Assembly: GCA_033782935.1 (NCBI GenBank)
Contig: JAWQEG010001234.1
Span: forward strand, 690,501-754,500
DNA length: 64,000 bases
Direction of reading: 5' to 3'
From: Petrolisthes cinctipes
Lineage: Eukaryota > Arthropoda > Malacostraca > Decapoda > Porcellanidae
Shown here: in pieces, positions 1 through 11,972 of the stretch
How positions within the stretch are numbered: position 1 is the stretch's first letter
Layout of the letters: every line of letters begins with the position of its first letter
Notes under the pieces: generated by a model
Databases searched by the model: none
What the model saw: only the letters and a program-made list of their open reading frames with translations
What the model was told of the DNA's origin: nothing
Translations under genes and position numbers: made by a program

Positions 1-1030
1 ACCCGTTTATATCTCAAATTCAGGCTCAAAACACCCGAAAATTCGGTATTTTTCGTCCTAGAAACGATCTGTACATGCCTACTCCTAGTTAGAATGTTTT
101 CAGTATACAGACCTAAAACATGCTCAAAATCGATATTTTAGGTGCCCAAAAGTCGATATGTGCATGCATCTTCAGTACCCGTTTATATCTCAAATTCAAG
201 CTCCAAACACCCGAAAGTTCGATATTTTGGGGTCCCAGTAGCGATCTGTACATGCCTACTCAGATTCAGACCCAAAACATGCTGAAAATCGATATTTTAG
301 GTGCCCAAAGTCAATATGTGTATGCATCTTCTCCTCTCGTTTATATCTCAAATTCAACCTCAAAACACCCGAAAATTCGATATTTTTGGGTCCCAGAAGC
401 TTTCTGTACATGCCTACTCCGTGTTAGAGTATTTTCAATATACAGGCCCAAAACATACTGAAAGTCGATCTTTTAGGTGCCCAAAAGTCAATATGTGCAT
501 GCATCTTCTGTACACGTTTATATCTCAAATTCAGCCTCCAAACACACAAAAATTCGACATTTTGGGGTCCCAGAAGCGATCTGTACTTGCCTACTCCGTG
601 TTAGAGTATTTTCAAAATACAGGACCAAAACATGCTGAAAATCGATATTTTAGGTGACCAAAGTCAATATGTGTATGCATCTTCTGCACCCGTTTATATC
701 CCAAATTCAACCTCAAAACACCCGAATATTCGATATTTTTGGGTCCCAGAAGCGATCTGTACATGCCTACTCAGTGCTGGAATGTTTTTTAAAATATAGG
801 CTCAAAACATGCTAAAAATCGATATTTTAAGTTTACCCGTTTATATCTCAAATTCAGGCTCAATACACCCGAAAATTCGATATTTTTGGGTCCCAGAAGC
901 GATCTGTACATGCCTACTCAGTGCTAGAATGTTTTCAAAATATAGGCTCAAAACATGCTAAAAATCGATATTTTAAGTGTCCAAAGTTGATATGTGCATG
1001 CATCTTCTGTACCCGTTTATATAACAAATT

Positions 1031-1177
1031 CAGGCTCAAAACACCTTAAAATTCGATATTTTGGGGTCCTAGAAGTGATCTGTACATGTCTACTTAGTGT
1101 TAGAATATTTTCAAAATATAGGCCCAAAACATGCTAAAAATCGATATTTTAGGTGCCCAAAGTCGATATCTCAAATT
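1031..1177 (+). repeat. Exemplar 147-bp monomer class (29-bp deletion in half B)
   Basis: The CAGG phase points at 1,031 and 1,178 are 147 bp apart. Half B reads GTCGATAT directly followed by CTCAAATTCAGG, with the junction near 1,169/1,170. The GTGCATGCATC to CGTTTATAT stretch (29 bp) is missing. Both deletion edges carry ATAT, which suggests slippage or microhomology-mediated loss. Units of this class nearly always have GGCCCAAAACATGCT before the junction and often GGCCCAAAACACCCG after it, so one founding deletion probably spread through the array. Confidence 0.93.
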
Positions 1178-1570
1178 CAGGCCCAAAACACCCGAAAATT
1201 CGATATTTTGAGGTCCCAGAAGCGAACTGTACATGCCTACTCCGTGTTAGAGTATTTTCAATATACAGGCCCAAAACATACTGAAAATCGATCTTTTAGG
1301 TGCCCAAAAGTCGATATGTGCAGCATCTTCTGCACCCGTATATATCTCAAATTCAGGCTCAAAACACACGAAAATTCGATATTTTGGGGTCCCAGAAGCG
1401 ATCTGTACATGTCTACTCAGTGCTAGAATATTTTCAAAATATAGGCCCAAAACATGCTAAAAATCGATATTTTAGTTGCCCAAAGTCGATATCTCAAATT
1501 CAGGCTCAAAACCCCCGAACATTCGATATTTTGGGGTCCCAGAAGCGATCAGTACATGCCTACTCAGTGC

Positions 1571-2890
1571 TAGAATGTTTTCAAAACATAGGCTCAAAAC
1601 ATGCTAAAAATCGATACTTTAAGTGTCCAAAGTCGATATGTGAATGCATCTGCTGTACCCATTTATATCTCAAATTCAGGCTCAAAACACCCGTAAATTA
1701 GGTATTTTTGGGTCCTAGAAACGATCTGTACATGCCTACTCCTAGTTAGAAGGTTTTCAAGATACAGACCCAAAACATGCTCAAAATCGATATTTTAGGT
1801 GCCCAAAAGTCGATATGTGCATGCATATTCAGTACTTGTTTATATCTCAAATTCAACCTCAAAACACCCGAATATTCGATATTTTTGGGTCCCAGAAGCG
1901 ATCTGTACATGCCTACTCAGATACAGGCCTAAAACATGCTGAAAATCGATATTTTAGGTGCCCAAAGTCAATATGTGTATGCATCTTCTGCACCCGTTTA
2001 TATCCCAAATTCAACCTGAAAACACCCAAAAATTCGATATTTTTGGGTCCCAGAAGCGATCTGTACATGCCTAATCCTAGTTAGAATGTTTTCAAAATAC
2101 AGGTCCAAAACATGCTGAAATCGATATTTTAGGTTACCAAAGTCAATATGTGTATGCATCTTCTGCACCCGTTTTTATCCAAAATTCAACCTCAAAACAC
2201 CCGAAAATTCGATATTTTTGGGTCCCAGAAGTGATCTGTACATGCCTACTTAGTGTTAGAATATTTTTAAAATATAGGCCCAAAACATGCTAAAAATCGA
2301 TATTTTAGGTGCCCCAACTCAATATCTCAAATTCAGGCCCAAAACACCCAAAAATTTGATATTTTGGGGTCCCATAAGCGAACTGTACATGCCTACTCCG
2401 TGTTAGAGTATTTTCAAAGTACAGGCCCAAAACATACTGAAAATCGATATTTTAGGTGCCCAAAAGTCGATATGTGCATGCATCTTCTGTACCCGTATAT
2501 ATCTCAAATTCAGGCTCCAAACACCCGAAAATTCGATATTTTGGGGTCCCAGAAGCGATCTGTACTTATCTACGCAGTGCTAGAATATTTTCAAAATATA
2601 GGCCCAAAACATGCTAAAAATCGATATTTTAGGTGCCCAAAGTCGATATCTCAAATTCAGGCCCAAAACACTCGAAAATTCGATATTTTGGGATCCCAGA
2701 AACGATCTGTACATGTCTACTCCGTGTTAGAGTATTTTTAAAATACAGGCCCAAAACATACAGAAAATTGATATTTTAGGTGCACAAAAGTCGATATGTC
2801 ATTGGATCTTCTTTGCCGGTTTATATCTCAAATTAAGGCTCCAAACACCCGAAAATTCGATATTTTGGAGTCCCAGAAGCGATCTGTACA
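1571..2890 (+). repeat. Region 1 duplication, copy 1
   Basis: This block shares rare variants with the next copy: TTCAAAACATAGG, GATACTTTAAGTG, GTGAATGCATCTG, CCGTAAATTAGG, ATGCATATTCAGT, the TTTTTATCCAAAATTC unit, and CATACAGAAAATTG with GTGCACAAAAGTCGA. Two sub-offsets are seen, 1,492 at the left and about 1,816 at the right, with a monomer pair gained in between. Confidence 0.75.
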
Positions 2891-3062
2891 TGCCTACTCA
2901 GATACAGGCCCAAAACATGCTGAAAATCGATATTTTAGGTGCCCAAAGTCAATATGTGTATGCATCTTCTGCACTCGTTTATATCTCAAATTCAACCTCA
3001 AAACACCCGAAAATTCGATATTTTTGGGTCCCAGAATCGATCTGTACATGCCTACTCAGTGC

Positions 3063-4705
3063 TAGACTGTTTTCAAAACATAGGCTCAAAACATGCTAAA
3101 AATCGATACTTTAAGTGTCCAAAGTCGATATGTGAATGCATCTGATGTACCCATTTATATCTTAAATTCAGGCTCAAAACACCCGTAAATTAGGTATTTT
3201 TGGGTCCTAGAAACGATCTGTACATGCCTACTCCTAGTTAGAAGGTTTTCAAGATACAGACCCAAAACATGCTCAAAATCGATATTTTAGGTGCCCAAAA
3301 GTCGATATGTGCATGCATATTCAGTTCTTGTTTATATCTCAAATTCAGGCTCAAAACACCCGAAAATTCGATATTTTTGGGTCCCAGAAGCGATCTGTAC
3401 ATGCCTACTCAGTGCTAGAATGTTTTCAAAATATAGGCTCAAAACATGCTAAAAATCGATTTTTTAAGTGTCCAAAGTTGATATGTGCATGCATCTTCTG
3501 TACCCGTATATATCTCAAATTCAGGCTCAAAACACACGAAAATTCGATATTTTGGGGTCCTAGAAGTAATCTGTACATGTCTACTTAGTGTTAGAATATT
3601 TTCAAAATATAAGCCCAAAACATGCTAAAAATCTATATTTTAGGAGCCCAAAGTCGATATCTCAAATTCAGGCCCAAAACACCCGAACATTCGATATTTT
3701 GGGGTCCCAGAAGCGATCTGTACATGCCTACTCAGATACAGGCCTCAAACATGCTGAAAATCGATATTTTAGGTGCCCAAAGTCAATATGTGTATGCATC
3801 TTCTGCACCCGTTTATATCCCAAATTCAACCTGAAAACACCCAAAAATTCGATATTTTTGGGTCCCAGAAGCGATCTGTACTTGCCTAATCCTAGTTAGA
3901 ATGTTTTCAAAATACAGGTCCAAAACATGCTGAAAATCGATATTTTAGGTTACCAAAGTCAATATGTGTATGCATCTTCTGCACCCGTTTTTATCCAAAA
4001 TTCAACCTCAAAACACCCGAAAATTCGATATTTTTGGGTCCCAGAAGTGATCTGTACATGCCTACTTAGTGTTAGAATATTTTTAAAATATAGGCCCAAA
4101 ACATGCTAAAATTCGATATTTTAGGTGCCCCAACTCGATATCTCAAATTCAGGCCCAAAACACCCAAAAATTTGATATTTTGGGGTCCCAGAAGCGAACT
4201 GTACATGCCTACTCCGTGTTAGAGTATTTTCAAAGTACAGGCCCAAAACATACTGAAAATCGATATTTTAGGTGCCCAAAAGTCGATATGTGCATGCATC
4301 TTCTGTACCCGTATATATCTCAAATTCAGGCTCAAAACACCCGAAAATTCGATATTTTGGGGTCCCAGAAGCGATCTGTACTTATCTACGCAGTGCTAGA
4401 ATATTTTCAAAATATAGGCCCAAAACATGCTAAAAATCGATATTTTAGGTGCCCAAAGTCGATATCTCAAATTCAGCCCCAAAACACCCGAAAATTCGAT
4501 ATTTTGGGATCCCAGAAACGATCTGTACATGTCTACTCCGTGTTAGAGTATTTTTAAAATACAGGCCCAAAACATACAGAAAATTGATATTTTAGGTGCA
4601 CAAAAGTCGAGATGTCATTGCATCTTCTTTGCCCGTTTATATCTCAAATTAAGGCTCCAAACACCCGAAAATTCGATATTTTGGGGTCCCAGAAGCGATC
4701 TGTAC
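3063..4705 (+). repeat. Region 1 duplication, copy 2 (with extra dimer)
   Basis: Second copy of the block at 1,571-2,890. It contains an additional stretch of about 324 bp around 3,400-3,720, which fits one 177-bp plus one 147-bp unit. Shared rare variants include GATATGTCATTG.ATCTTCTTTGCC.G near 2,789 and 4,610. Confidence 0.75.
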
Positions 4706-6337
4706 ATGTCTACTCAGTCCTAGAATATTTTCAAAATACAGGCCCAAAACATGCTGAAAATCGATATTTTAGGTAACCAAAGTCAATATGTGTATGCATC
4801 TTCTGCACCCGTTTTTATCCAAAATTCAACCTCAAAACACCCGAAAATTCGATATTTTTGGGTCCCAGAAGTGATCTGTACATGCCTACTCAGTGCTAGA
4901 ATGTTTTCAAAATATAGGCTCAAAACATGCTAAAAATCGATATTTTAGGTGTCCAAAGTTGATATGTGCATGCATCTTCTGTACCCGTTTATATCTCAAA
5001 TTCAGGCTCAATACACCCGAAAATTCGATATTTTCGGGTACCAGAAGTGATCTGTACATGTCTACTTAGTGTTAGAATATTTTCAAAATATAGGCCCAAA
5101 ACATACTAAAAATCGATATTTTAGGTGCCCAAAGTCGATATCTCAAATTCAGGCCCAAAACACCCGAAAATTCAATATTTTTGGATCACAGAAACGATCT
5201 GTACATGCCTACTCCGTGTTAGAGTATTTTTAAAATACAGGGCCAAAACATACAGAAAATCGATATTTTAGGTGCACAAAAGTCGATATGTCCATGCATC
5301 TTCTGTACCCGTTTATATCTCAAATTAAGGCTCCAAACACCCGAAAATTCGATATTTTGGAGTCCCAGAAGCGATCTGTACATGCCTACTCAGATACAGG
5401 CCCAAAACATGCTGAAAATCGATATTTTAGGTGCCCAAAGTCAATATGTGTATGCATCTTCTGCACTCGTTTATATCTCAAATTCAACCTCAAAACACCC
5501 GAAAATTAGGTATTTTTTGGTCCTAGAAACGATCTGTACATGCCTACTCCTAGTTAGAAGGTTTTCAAGATACAGACTCAAAACATGCTCAAAACCGATA
5601 TTTTAGGTGCCCAAAAGTCGATATGTGCATGCATATTCAGTACCTGTTTATATCTCAAATTCAGGCTCAAAACATCCGAAAATTCGATATTTTTGGGTCC
5701 CAGAAGTAATCTGTACATGCCTACTCAGTGCTAGAATGTTTTCAAAATATAGGCTCAAAACATGCTAAAAATCGATATTTTAAGTGTCCAAAGTTGATAT
5801 GTGCATGCATCTTCTGTACCCGTTTATATCACAAATTCAGGCTCAAAACACCTTAAAATTCGATATTTTGGGGTCTTAGAAGTGATCTGTACATGTCTAC
5901 TTAGTGTTAGAATATTTTCAAAATATAGGCCCAAAACATGCTAAAAATCGATATTTTAGGTGCCCAAAGTCGATATCTCAAATTCAGGCCGAAAACACCC
6001 GAAAATTCGATATTTTGGGGTACCAGAAGCGAACTGTACATGCCTACTCTGTGTTAGAGTATTTTCAAAGTACAGGCCAAAAACATACTGAAAATCGATC
6101 TTTTAGGTGCCCAAAAGTCGATATGTGCATGTATCTTCTGTACCCGTTTATATCTCAAATTCAGGCTCCAAACACACGAAAATTCGATATTTTGGGGTCC
6201 CAAAAGCGATCTGTACTTGCCTACTCCGTGTTAGAGTATTTTCAAAATACAGGCCCAAAACATGCTCAAAATAGATATTTTAGGTGACCAAAGTCAATAT
6301 GTGTATGCATCTTCTGCACCCGTTTATATCTCAATTT

Positions 6338-6483
6338 CAACCTCAAAACACCCGAATATTCGATATTTTGGGGTCCCAGAAGCGATCTGTACATGCCTAC
6401 TCAGTCCTAGAATATTTTCAAAATATAGGCTCAAAACATGCTAAAAATCGATATTTTAAGTGTACCTGTTTATATCTCAAATT
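6338..6483 (+). repeat. Rare 146-bp monomer with a different 30-bp deletion
   Basis: Half B reads GATATTTTAAGTGTACCTGTTT around 6,451-6,472, lacking the CCAAAGTCGATATGTGCATG...TCTG stretch (about 30 bp). This breakpoint differs from that of the 147-bp class. A close relative lies at 708-854 (AAGTTTACCCG near 829-839). Both sit after the same GACCAAAGTCAATATG and CCCGAATATTCG variants, so they are copies of one event. I saw this form only in region 1. Confidence 0.85.
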
Positions 6484-7899
6484 CAGGCTCAACACACCCG
6501 AAAATTCGATATTTTGGGGTCCCAGAAGTGATCTGTACATGCCTACTTAGTGCTAGAATATTTTCAAAATATAGGCCCAAAACATGCTAAAAATCTATAT
6601 TTTTGGTGCCCTAAGTCGATATTTCAAATTCAGGCCCAAAACACCCGAAAATTCGATATTTTGGGGTCCCAGAAGCGAACTGTACATGCCTACTCCGTGT
6701 TAGAGTATTTTTAAAGTACAGGCCCAAAACATACTGAAAATTGATATTTTAGGTGCCCAAAAGTCGATATGTGCATGCATCTTCTTTACCCGTATATATG
6801 TCAAATTCAGGCACAAAACACCCGAAAATTCGATATTTTGTGGTCTCAGAAGCGATCTGTACGTGCCTACTCAGATACAGGCCTAAAACATGCTGAAAAT
6901 CGATATTTTAGGTGCCCAAAGTCAATATGTGTATGCATCTTCTGCACCTGTTTATATCCCAAATTCAACCTGAAAACACCCGAAAATACGATATTTTGTT
7001 GTCCCAGAAGCGATCTGTACATGCCTACTCCTAGTTAGAATGTTTTCAAAATACAGGCCCAAAACATGCTCAAAATCGATATTTTAGGTGACCAAAGTCA
7101 ATATGTGTATGCATCTTCTGCACCCGTTTTTATCCAAAATTCAACCTCAAAACACCCGAAAATTCGATAATTTTGGGTCCCAGAAGTGATCTGTACATGC
7201 CTACTCAGTGCTAGAATGTTTTCAAAATATAGGCTCAAAACATGCTAAAAATCGATATTTTAAGTGTCCAAAGTCGATATGTGCATGCATCTTCCGTACA
7301 CGTTTATATCTCAAATTCAGGCTCAAAACAATCGAAAATTCGATTTTTTTGGGTCCCAGAAGCGATCTGTGCATGCCTACTCCGTGTTAAAGTATTTTCA
7401 AAATACAGGCCCAAAACATGCTGAAAATCGATATTTTAGGTGCCCAAAGTCACTATGTGTATGCATTTTCTGTACCCGTTTATATCTCAAATTCAGGCTC
7501 CAAACACACGAAAATTCAATATTTTGGGGTCCCAGAAGCGATCTCTACATGCCTACTCAGATACATGCCCAAAACATGCTTGAAAACGATATTTTTGGTG
7601 CCCAAAGTCAATATGTGCATGCATCCTCGGTACCCGTTTATATCTCAAATTCAATCTCCAAACACCCGAAAATTCGATATTTTGGGGTCCCAGAAGCGAT
7701 CGGTACATGCTTACTCAGATACAGGCCCAAATCATGCTGAAAATCGATATTTTAAGTGCCCAAAGTCATTATGTGTATGCATCATCTGCACTCGTTTATA
7801 TCTAAAATTCAACCTCAAAACACCCGAAAATTCGATATTTTTGTGTCCCAGAAGTGATCTGTACATGCCTACTCAGTGCTAGAATATTTTCAAAATATT

Positions 7900-10800
7900 G
7901 GCTCAATATATGCTAAAAATCGATATTTTAAGTATCCAAAGTCGATATGTGGATGCACCTTCTATACCCGTTTATATCTCAAATTCAGGCTGAAAACACC
8001 CGAAAATTCGGTATTTTTGGGTCCTAGAAACGATCTGTACATGCCTACTCCTAGTTAGAATGTTTTCAAGATACAGACCAAAAACATGCTCAAAATCGAT
8101 ATTTTAGGTGCCCAAAAGTCGATATGTGCATGTATCTTCAGTACCTGTTTATATCTCAAATTCAGGCTCAAAACACCCGAAAATTCGATATTTTGGGGTC
8201 CCAGAAGCGATCTGTACATGCATACTCAGTGCTAGAATATTTTCAAAATATAGGCCCAAAACATGCTAAAAATCGATATTTTAGGTGCCCAAAGTCGATA
8301 TCTTAAATTCAGGGCCAAAACACCCGAAAATTCGATATTTTGGGGTCCCAGAAGCGATCTGTACATGCCTACTCCGTGTTAGAGTATTTTCAAAATACAG
8401 GACCAAAACATACAGAAAATCGATATTTTAGTTGCCCAAAAGTCGATATGTGCATGCATCTTCTGTACCCGTTTATATCTCAAATTCAGGCTCCAAACAC
8501 ACGAAAATTCGATATTTTGGGGTCCCAAAAGCGATCTGTACATGCCTACTCAGATACAGGCCCAAAACATGCTGAAAATCGATATTTTAGGTGCCCAAAG
8601 TCAATATGTGTATGTATCTTCTGCACTCGTTTATATCTCAAATTCAACCTCAAAACATCCGAAAATTGGATATTTTTGGGGCCCAGAAGCGATCTGTACA
8701 TGCCTATTCAGTGCTATAATGTTTTCAAAATATAGGCAAAAAACATGCTAAAAATTGATATTTTAAGTGTCTAAAGTCGATATGTGCATGCATCTTCGGT
8801 GCCCGTTTATATCTCAAATTCAGGCTCAAAACACAGAAAATTCGGTATTTTTGGGTCCGAGAAGCGATCTGTACATGCCTACTCCTAGTTAGAATATTTT
8901 CAAGATACAGACCGAAAACATGCTCAAAATCGATATTTTAGGTGACCAAAAGTCGATATATGCTTGCATCTTCTGTACCCGTTTATATCTCAAATTCAGG
9001 CTCAAAACACCCGAAAATTCGGTATTTCTGGGTCCTTGAAGCAATCTGTACATGCCTACTTCAAGTTAGAATGTTTTCAGTATACAGACCCAAAATATGC
9101 TCAAAATCGATATTTTTGGTGCCCAAAAGTCGATATGTACATGCATCTTCTGTACCCGTTTATATCTCAAATTCAGTATAAAAACACCCGAAAATTCGAT
9201 ATATTTGGGTCCCAGAAGTGATCTGTACATGCCTACTCAGTGCTAGAATATTTTCAAAATATTGGCTCAATATATGCTAAAAATCGATATTTTAAGTGTC
9301 CAAAGTCGATATGTGGATGCACCTTCTGTACCCGTTTATATCTCAAATTCAGGCTGAAAACACCCGAAAATTCGGTATTTTTGGGTCCTAGAAACGATCT
9401 GTGCATGCCTACTCCTAGTTAGAATGTTTTCAAGATACAGACCAAAAACATGCTCAAAATTGATATTTTAGGTGCCCAAAAGTCGATATGTGCATGCATC
9501 TTCAGTACCTGTTTATATCTCAAATTCAGGCTCAAAACACCCGAAAATTCGATATTTTGGGGTCCCAGAAGCGATCTGTACATGCCTACTCAGTGCTAGA
9601 ATATTTTCAAAATATAGGTCCAAAACATGCTAAAAATCGATATTTTAGGTGCCTGAAGTCGATATCTTAAATTCAGGGCCAAAACAAACGAAAATTCGAT
9701 ATTTTGGGGTCCCAGAAGCGATCTGTACATGCCTACTCCGTGTTAGAGTATTTTCAAAATACAGGCCCAAAACATGCAGAAAATCGATATTTTAGTTGCC
9801 CAAAAGTCGATATGTGCATGCATCTTCTGTACCCGTTTATATATCAAATTCAGGCGCCAAACACCCAAAAATTCGATATATTGGGGTACCAGTAGCGATC
9901 TCTACATGCTTACTCAAATACAGACCCAAAACATGCTGAAAATCGATATTTTAGGTTCCCAAAGTCAATATGTGTATGCATCTTCTGCACACGTTTATAT
10001 CCCAAATTCAACCTGAAAACACCCGAAAATTCGAAATGTTTGGGTCCCTGAAGCGATCTGTACATGCCTACTCTTAGTTAGAATGTTTACAAAATACAGG
10101 CCCAAAACATACTGAAAATCGATATTTTAGGTGATCAAAGTCAATATGTGTATGCATCTTCTGCAACCGTTTTTATCCAAAATTCAACCTTAAAACACCC
10201 GAAAACTCGATATTTTTGGGTCCCAGAAGTGATCTGTACATGCCTACTCAGTGCTAGAATGTTTTCAAAATATAGGCTCAAAACATGCTAAAAATCGATA
10301 TTTTAAGTGTCCAAAGTCGATATGTGCATGCATCTTCTGTACCCGTTTATATCTCAAATTCAGGCTCAAAACACCCGAAAATTCGGTATTTTTGGGTCCT
10401 AGAAGCGATCTCTATATGCCTACTTCTAGTTAGAATGTTTTCAAGATACAGACCCAAAACATGCTCCAAATCGATATTTTTGGTGCCCAAAAGTCGATAT
10501 GTACATGCATCTTCTGTACCCGTTTATATCTCAAATTCAGGCTAAAAACACCCGAAAATTCGATATTTTTGGGTCCCAGAAGTGATCTGTACATGCCTAC
10601 TCAGTGCTAGAATATTTTCAAAATATTGGCTCAATATATGCTAAAAATCGATATTTTAAGTGTCCAAAGTCGATATGTGTATGCACCTTCTGTACCCGTT
10701 TATATCTCAAATTCAGGCTGAAAACACCCGAAAATTCGGTATTTTTGGGTCCTAGAAACGATCTGTACATGCCTACTCCTAGTTAGAATGTTTTCAAGAT

Positions 10801-11972
10801 ACAGACCAAAAACATGCTCAAAATTGATATTTTAGGTGCCCAAAAGTCGATATGTGCATGCATCTTCAGTACCTGTTTATATCTCAAATTCAGGCTCAAA
10901 ACACCCGAAAATTCGATATTTTGGGGTCCCAGAAGCGATCTGTACATGCCTACTCAGTGCTAGAATATTTTCAAAATATAGGTCCAAAACATGCTAAAAA
11001 TCGATATTTTAGGTGCCTGAAGTCGATATCTTAAATTCAGGGCCAAAACAAACGAAAATTCGATATTTTGGGGTCTCAGAAGCGATCTGTACATGCCTAC
11101 TCCGTGTTAGAGTATTTTCAAAATACAGGCCCAAAACATGCAGAAAATCGATATTTTAGTTGCCCAAAAGTCGATATGTGCATGCATCTTCTGTACCCGT
11201 TTATATATCAAATTCAGGCTCCAAACACCCAAAAATTCGATATATTGGGGTACCAGAAGCGATCTCTACATGCCTACTCAAATACAGGCCCAAAACATGC
11301 TGAAAATCGATATTTTAGGTTCCCAAAGTCAATATGTGTATGCATCTTCTGCACCCGTTTATATTCCAAATTCAACCTGAAAACACCCGAAAATTCGAAA
11401 TTTTTGGGTCCCAGAAGCGATCTGTACATGCCTACCCTTAGTTAGAATGTTTACAAAATACAGGCCCAAAACATACTGAAAATCGATATTTTAGGTGACC
11501 AAAGTCAATATGTGTATGCATCGTCTGCACCCGTTTTTAATCAAAATTCATCCTCAAAACACCCGAAAACTCGATATTTTTGGGCCCCAGAAGTGATCTG
11601 TACATGCCTACTCAGTGCTAGAATGTTTTCAAAATATAGGCTCAAAACATGCTAAAAATCGATATTTTAAGTGTACAAAGTCGATATGTGCATGCATCCC
11701 CGGTACCCGTTTATATCTCAAATTCAATCTCCAAACACCCGAAAATTCGATATTTTGGGGTCCCAGAAGCGATCGGTACATGCTTACTCAGATACAGGCC
11801 CAAATCATGCTGAAAATCGATATTTTAGGTGCCCAAAGTCATTATGTGCATGCATCATCTGCACTCGTTTATATCTCAAATTCAACCTCAAAACACCCGA
11901 AAATTCGATATTTTTGGGTCCCAGAAGTGATCTGTACATGCTTACTCAGTGCTAGAATATTTTCAAAATATT
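7900..11972 (+). repeat. Region 2 HOR composite copy 1 (P-Q-Q', 4,073 bp)
   Basis: The copy is defined by the diagnostic variant TTGGCTCAATATATGCT, replacing TAGGCTCAAAACATGCT, at 7,900 (P), 9,264 (Q) and 10,628 (Q'). Both spacings are 1,364 bp, which equals three 176-bp, three 177-bp, one 147-bp and one 158-bp units. The doubled Q makes this composite longer than the following ones, as expected from an unequal exchange one sub-period out of register. Confidence 0.85.

Larger units (their letters stand above)
1..7899 (+). repeat. Region 1: irregular, diverged mosaic of monomers
   Basis: All four main length classes are interspersed, with no single long period. Patchy duplications are visible: about 1,571-2,890 matches 3,063-4,705, with an offset of 1,492 that becomes 1,815-1,816 after a 324-bp insertion in the second copy. 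About 2,735-3,010 matches 5,225-5,505 (offset 2,492). About 3,190-3,470 matches 5,505-5,790 (offset 2,316). About 1,010-1,200 matches 5,817-6,005 (offset 4,807). About 480-855 matches 6,110-6,485 (offset 5,630). Copies differ by more scattered substitutions than those on the right, so these exchanges look older. No gene is present. Confidence 0.85.
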
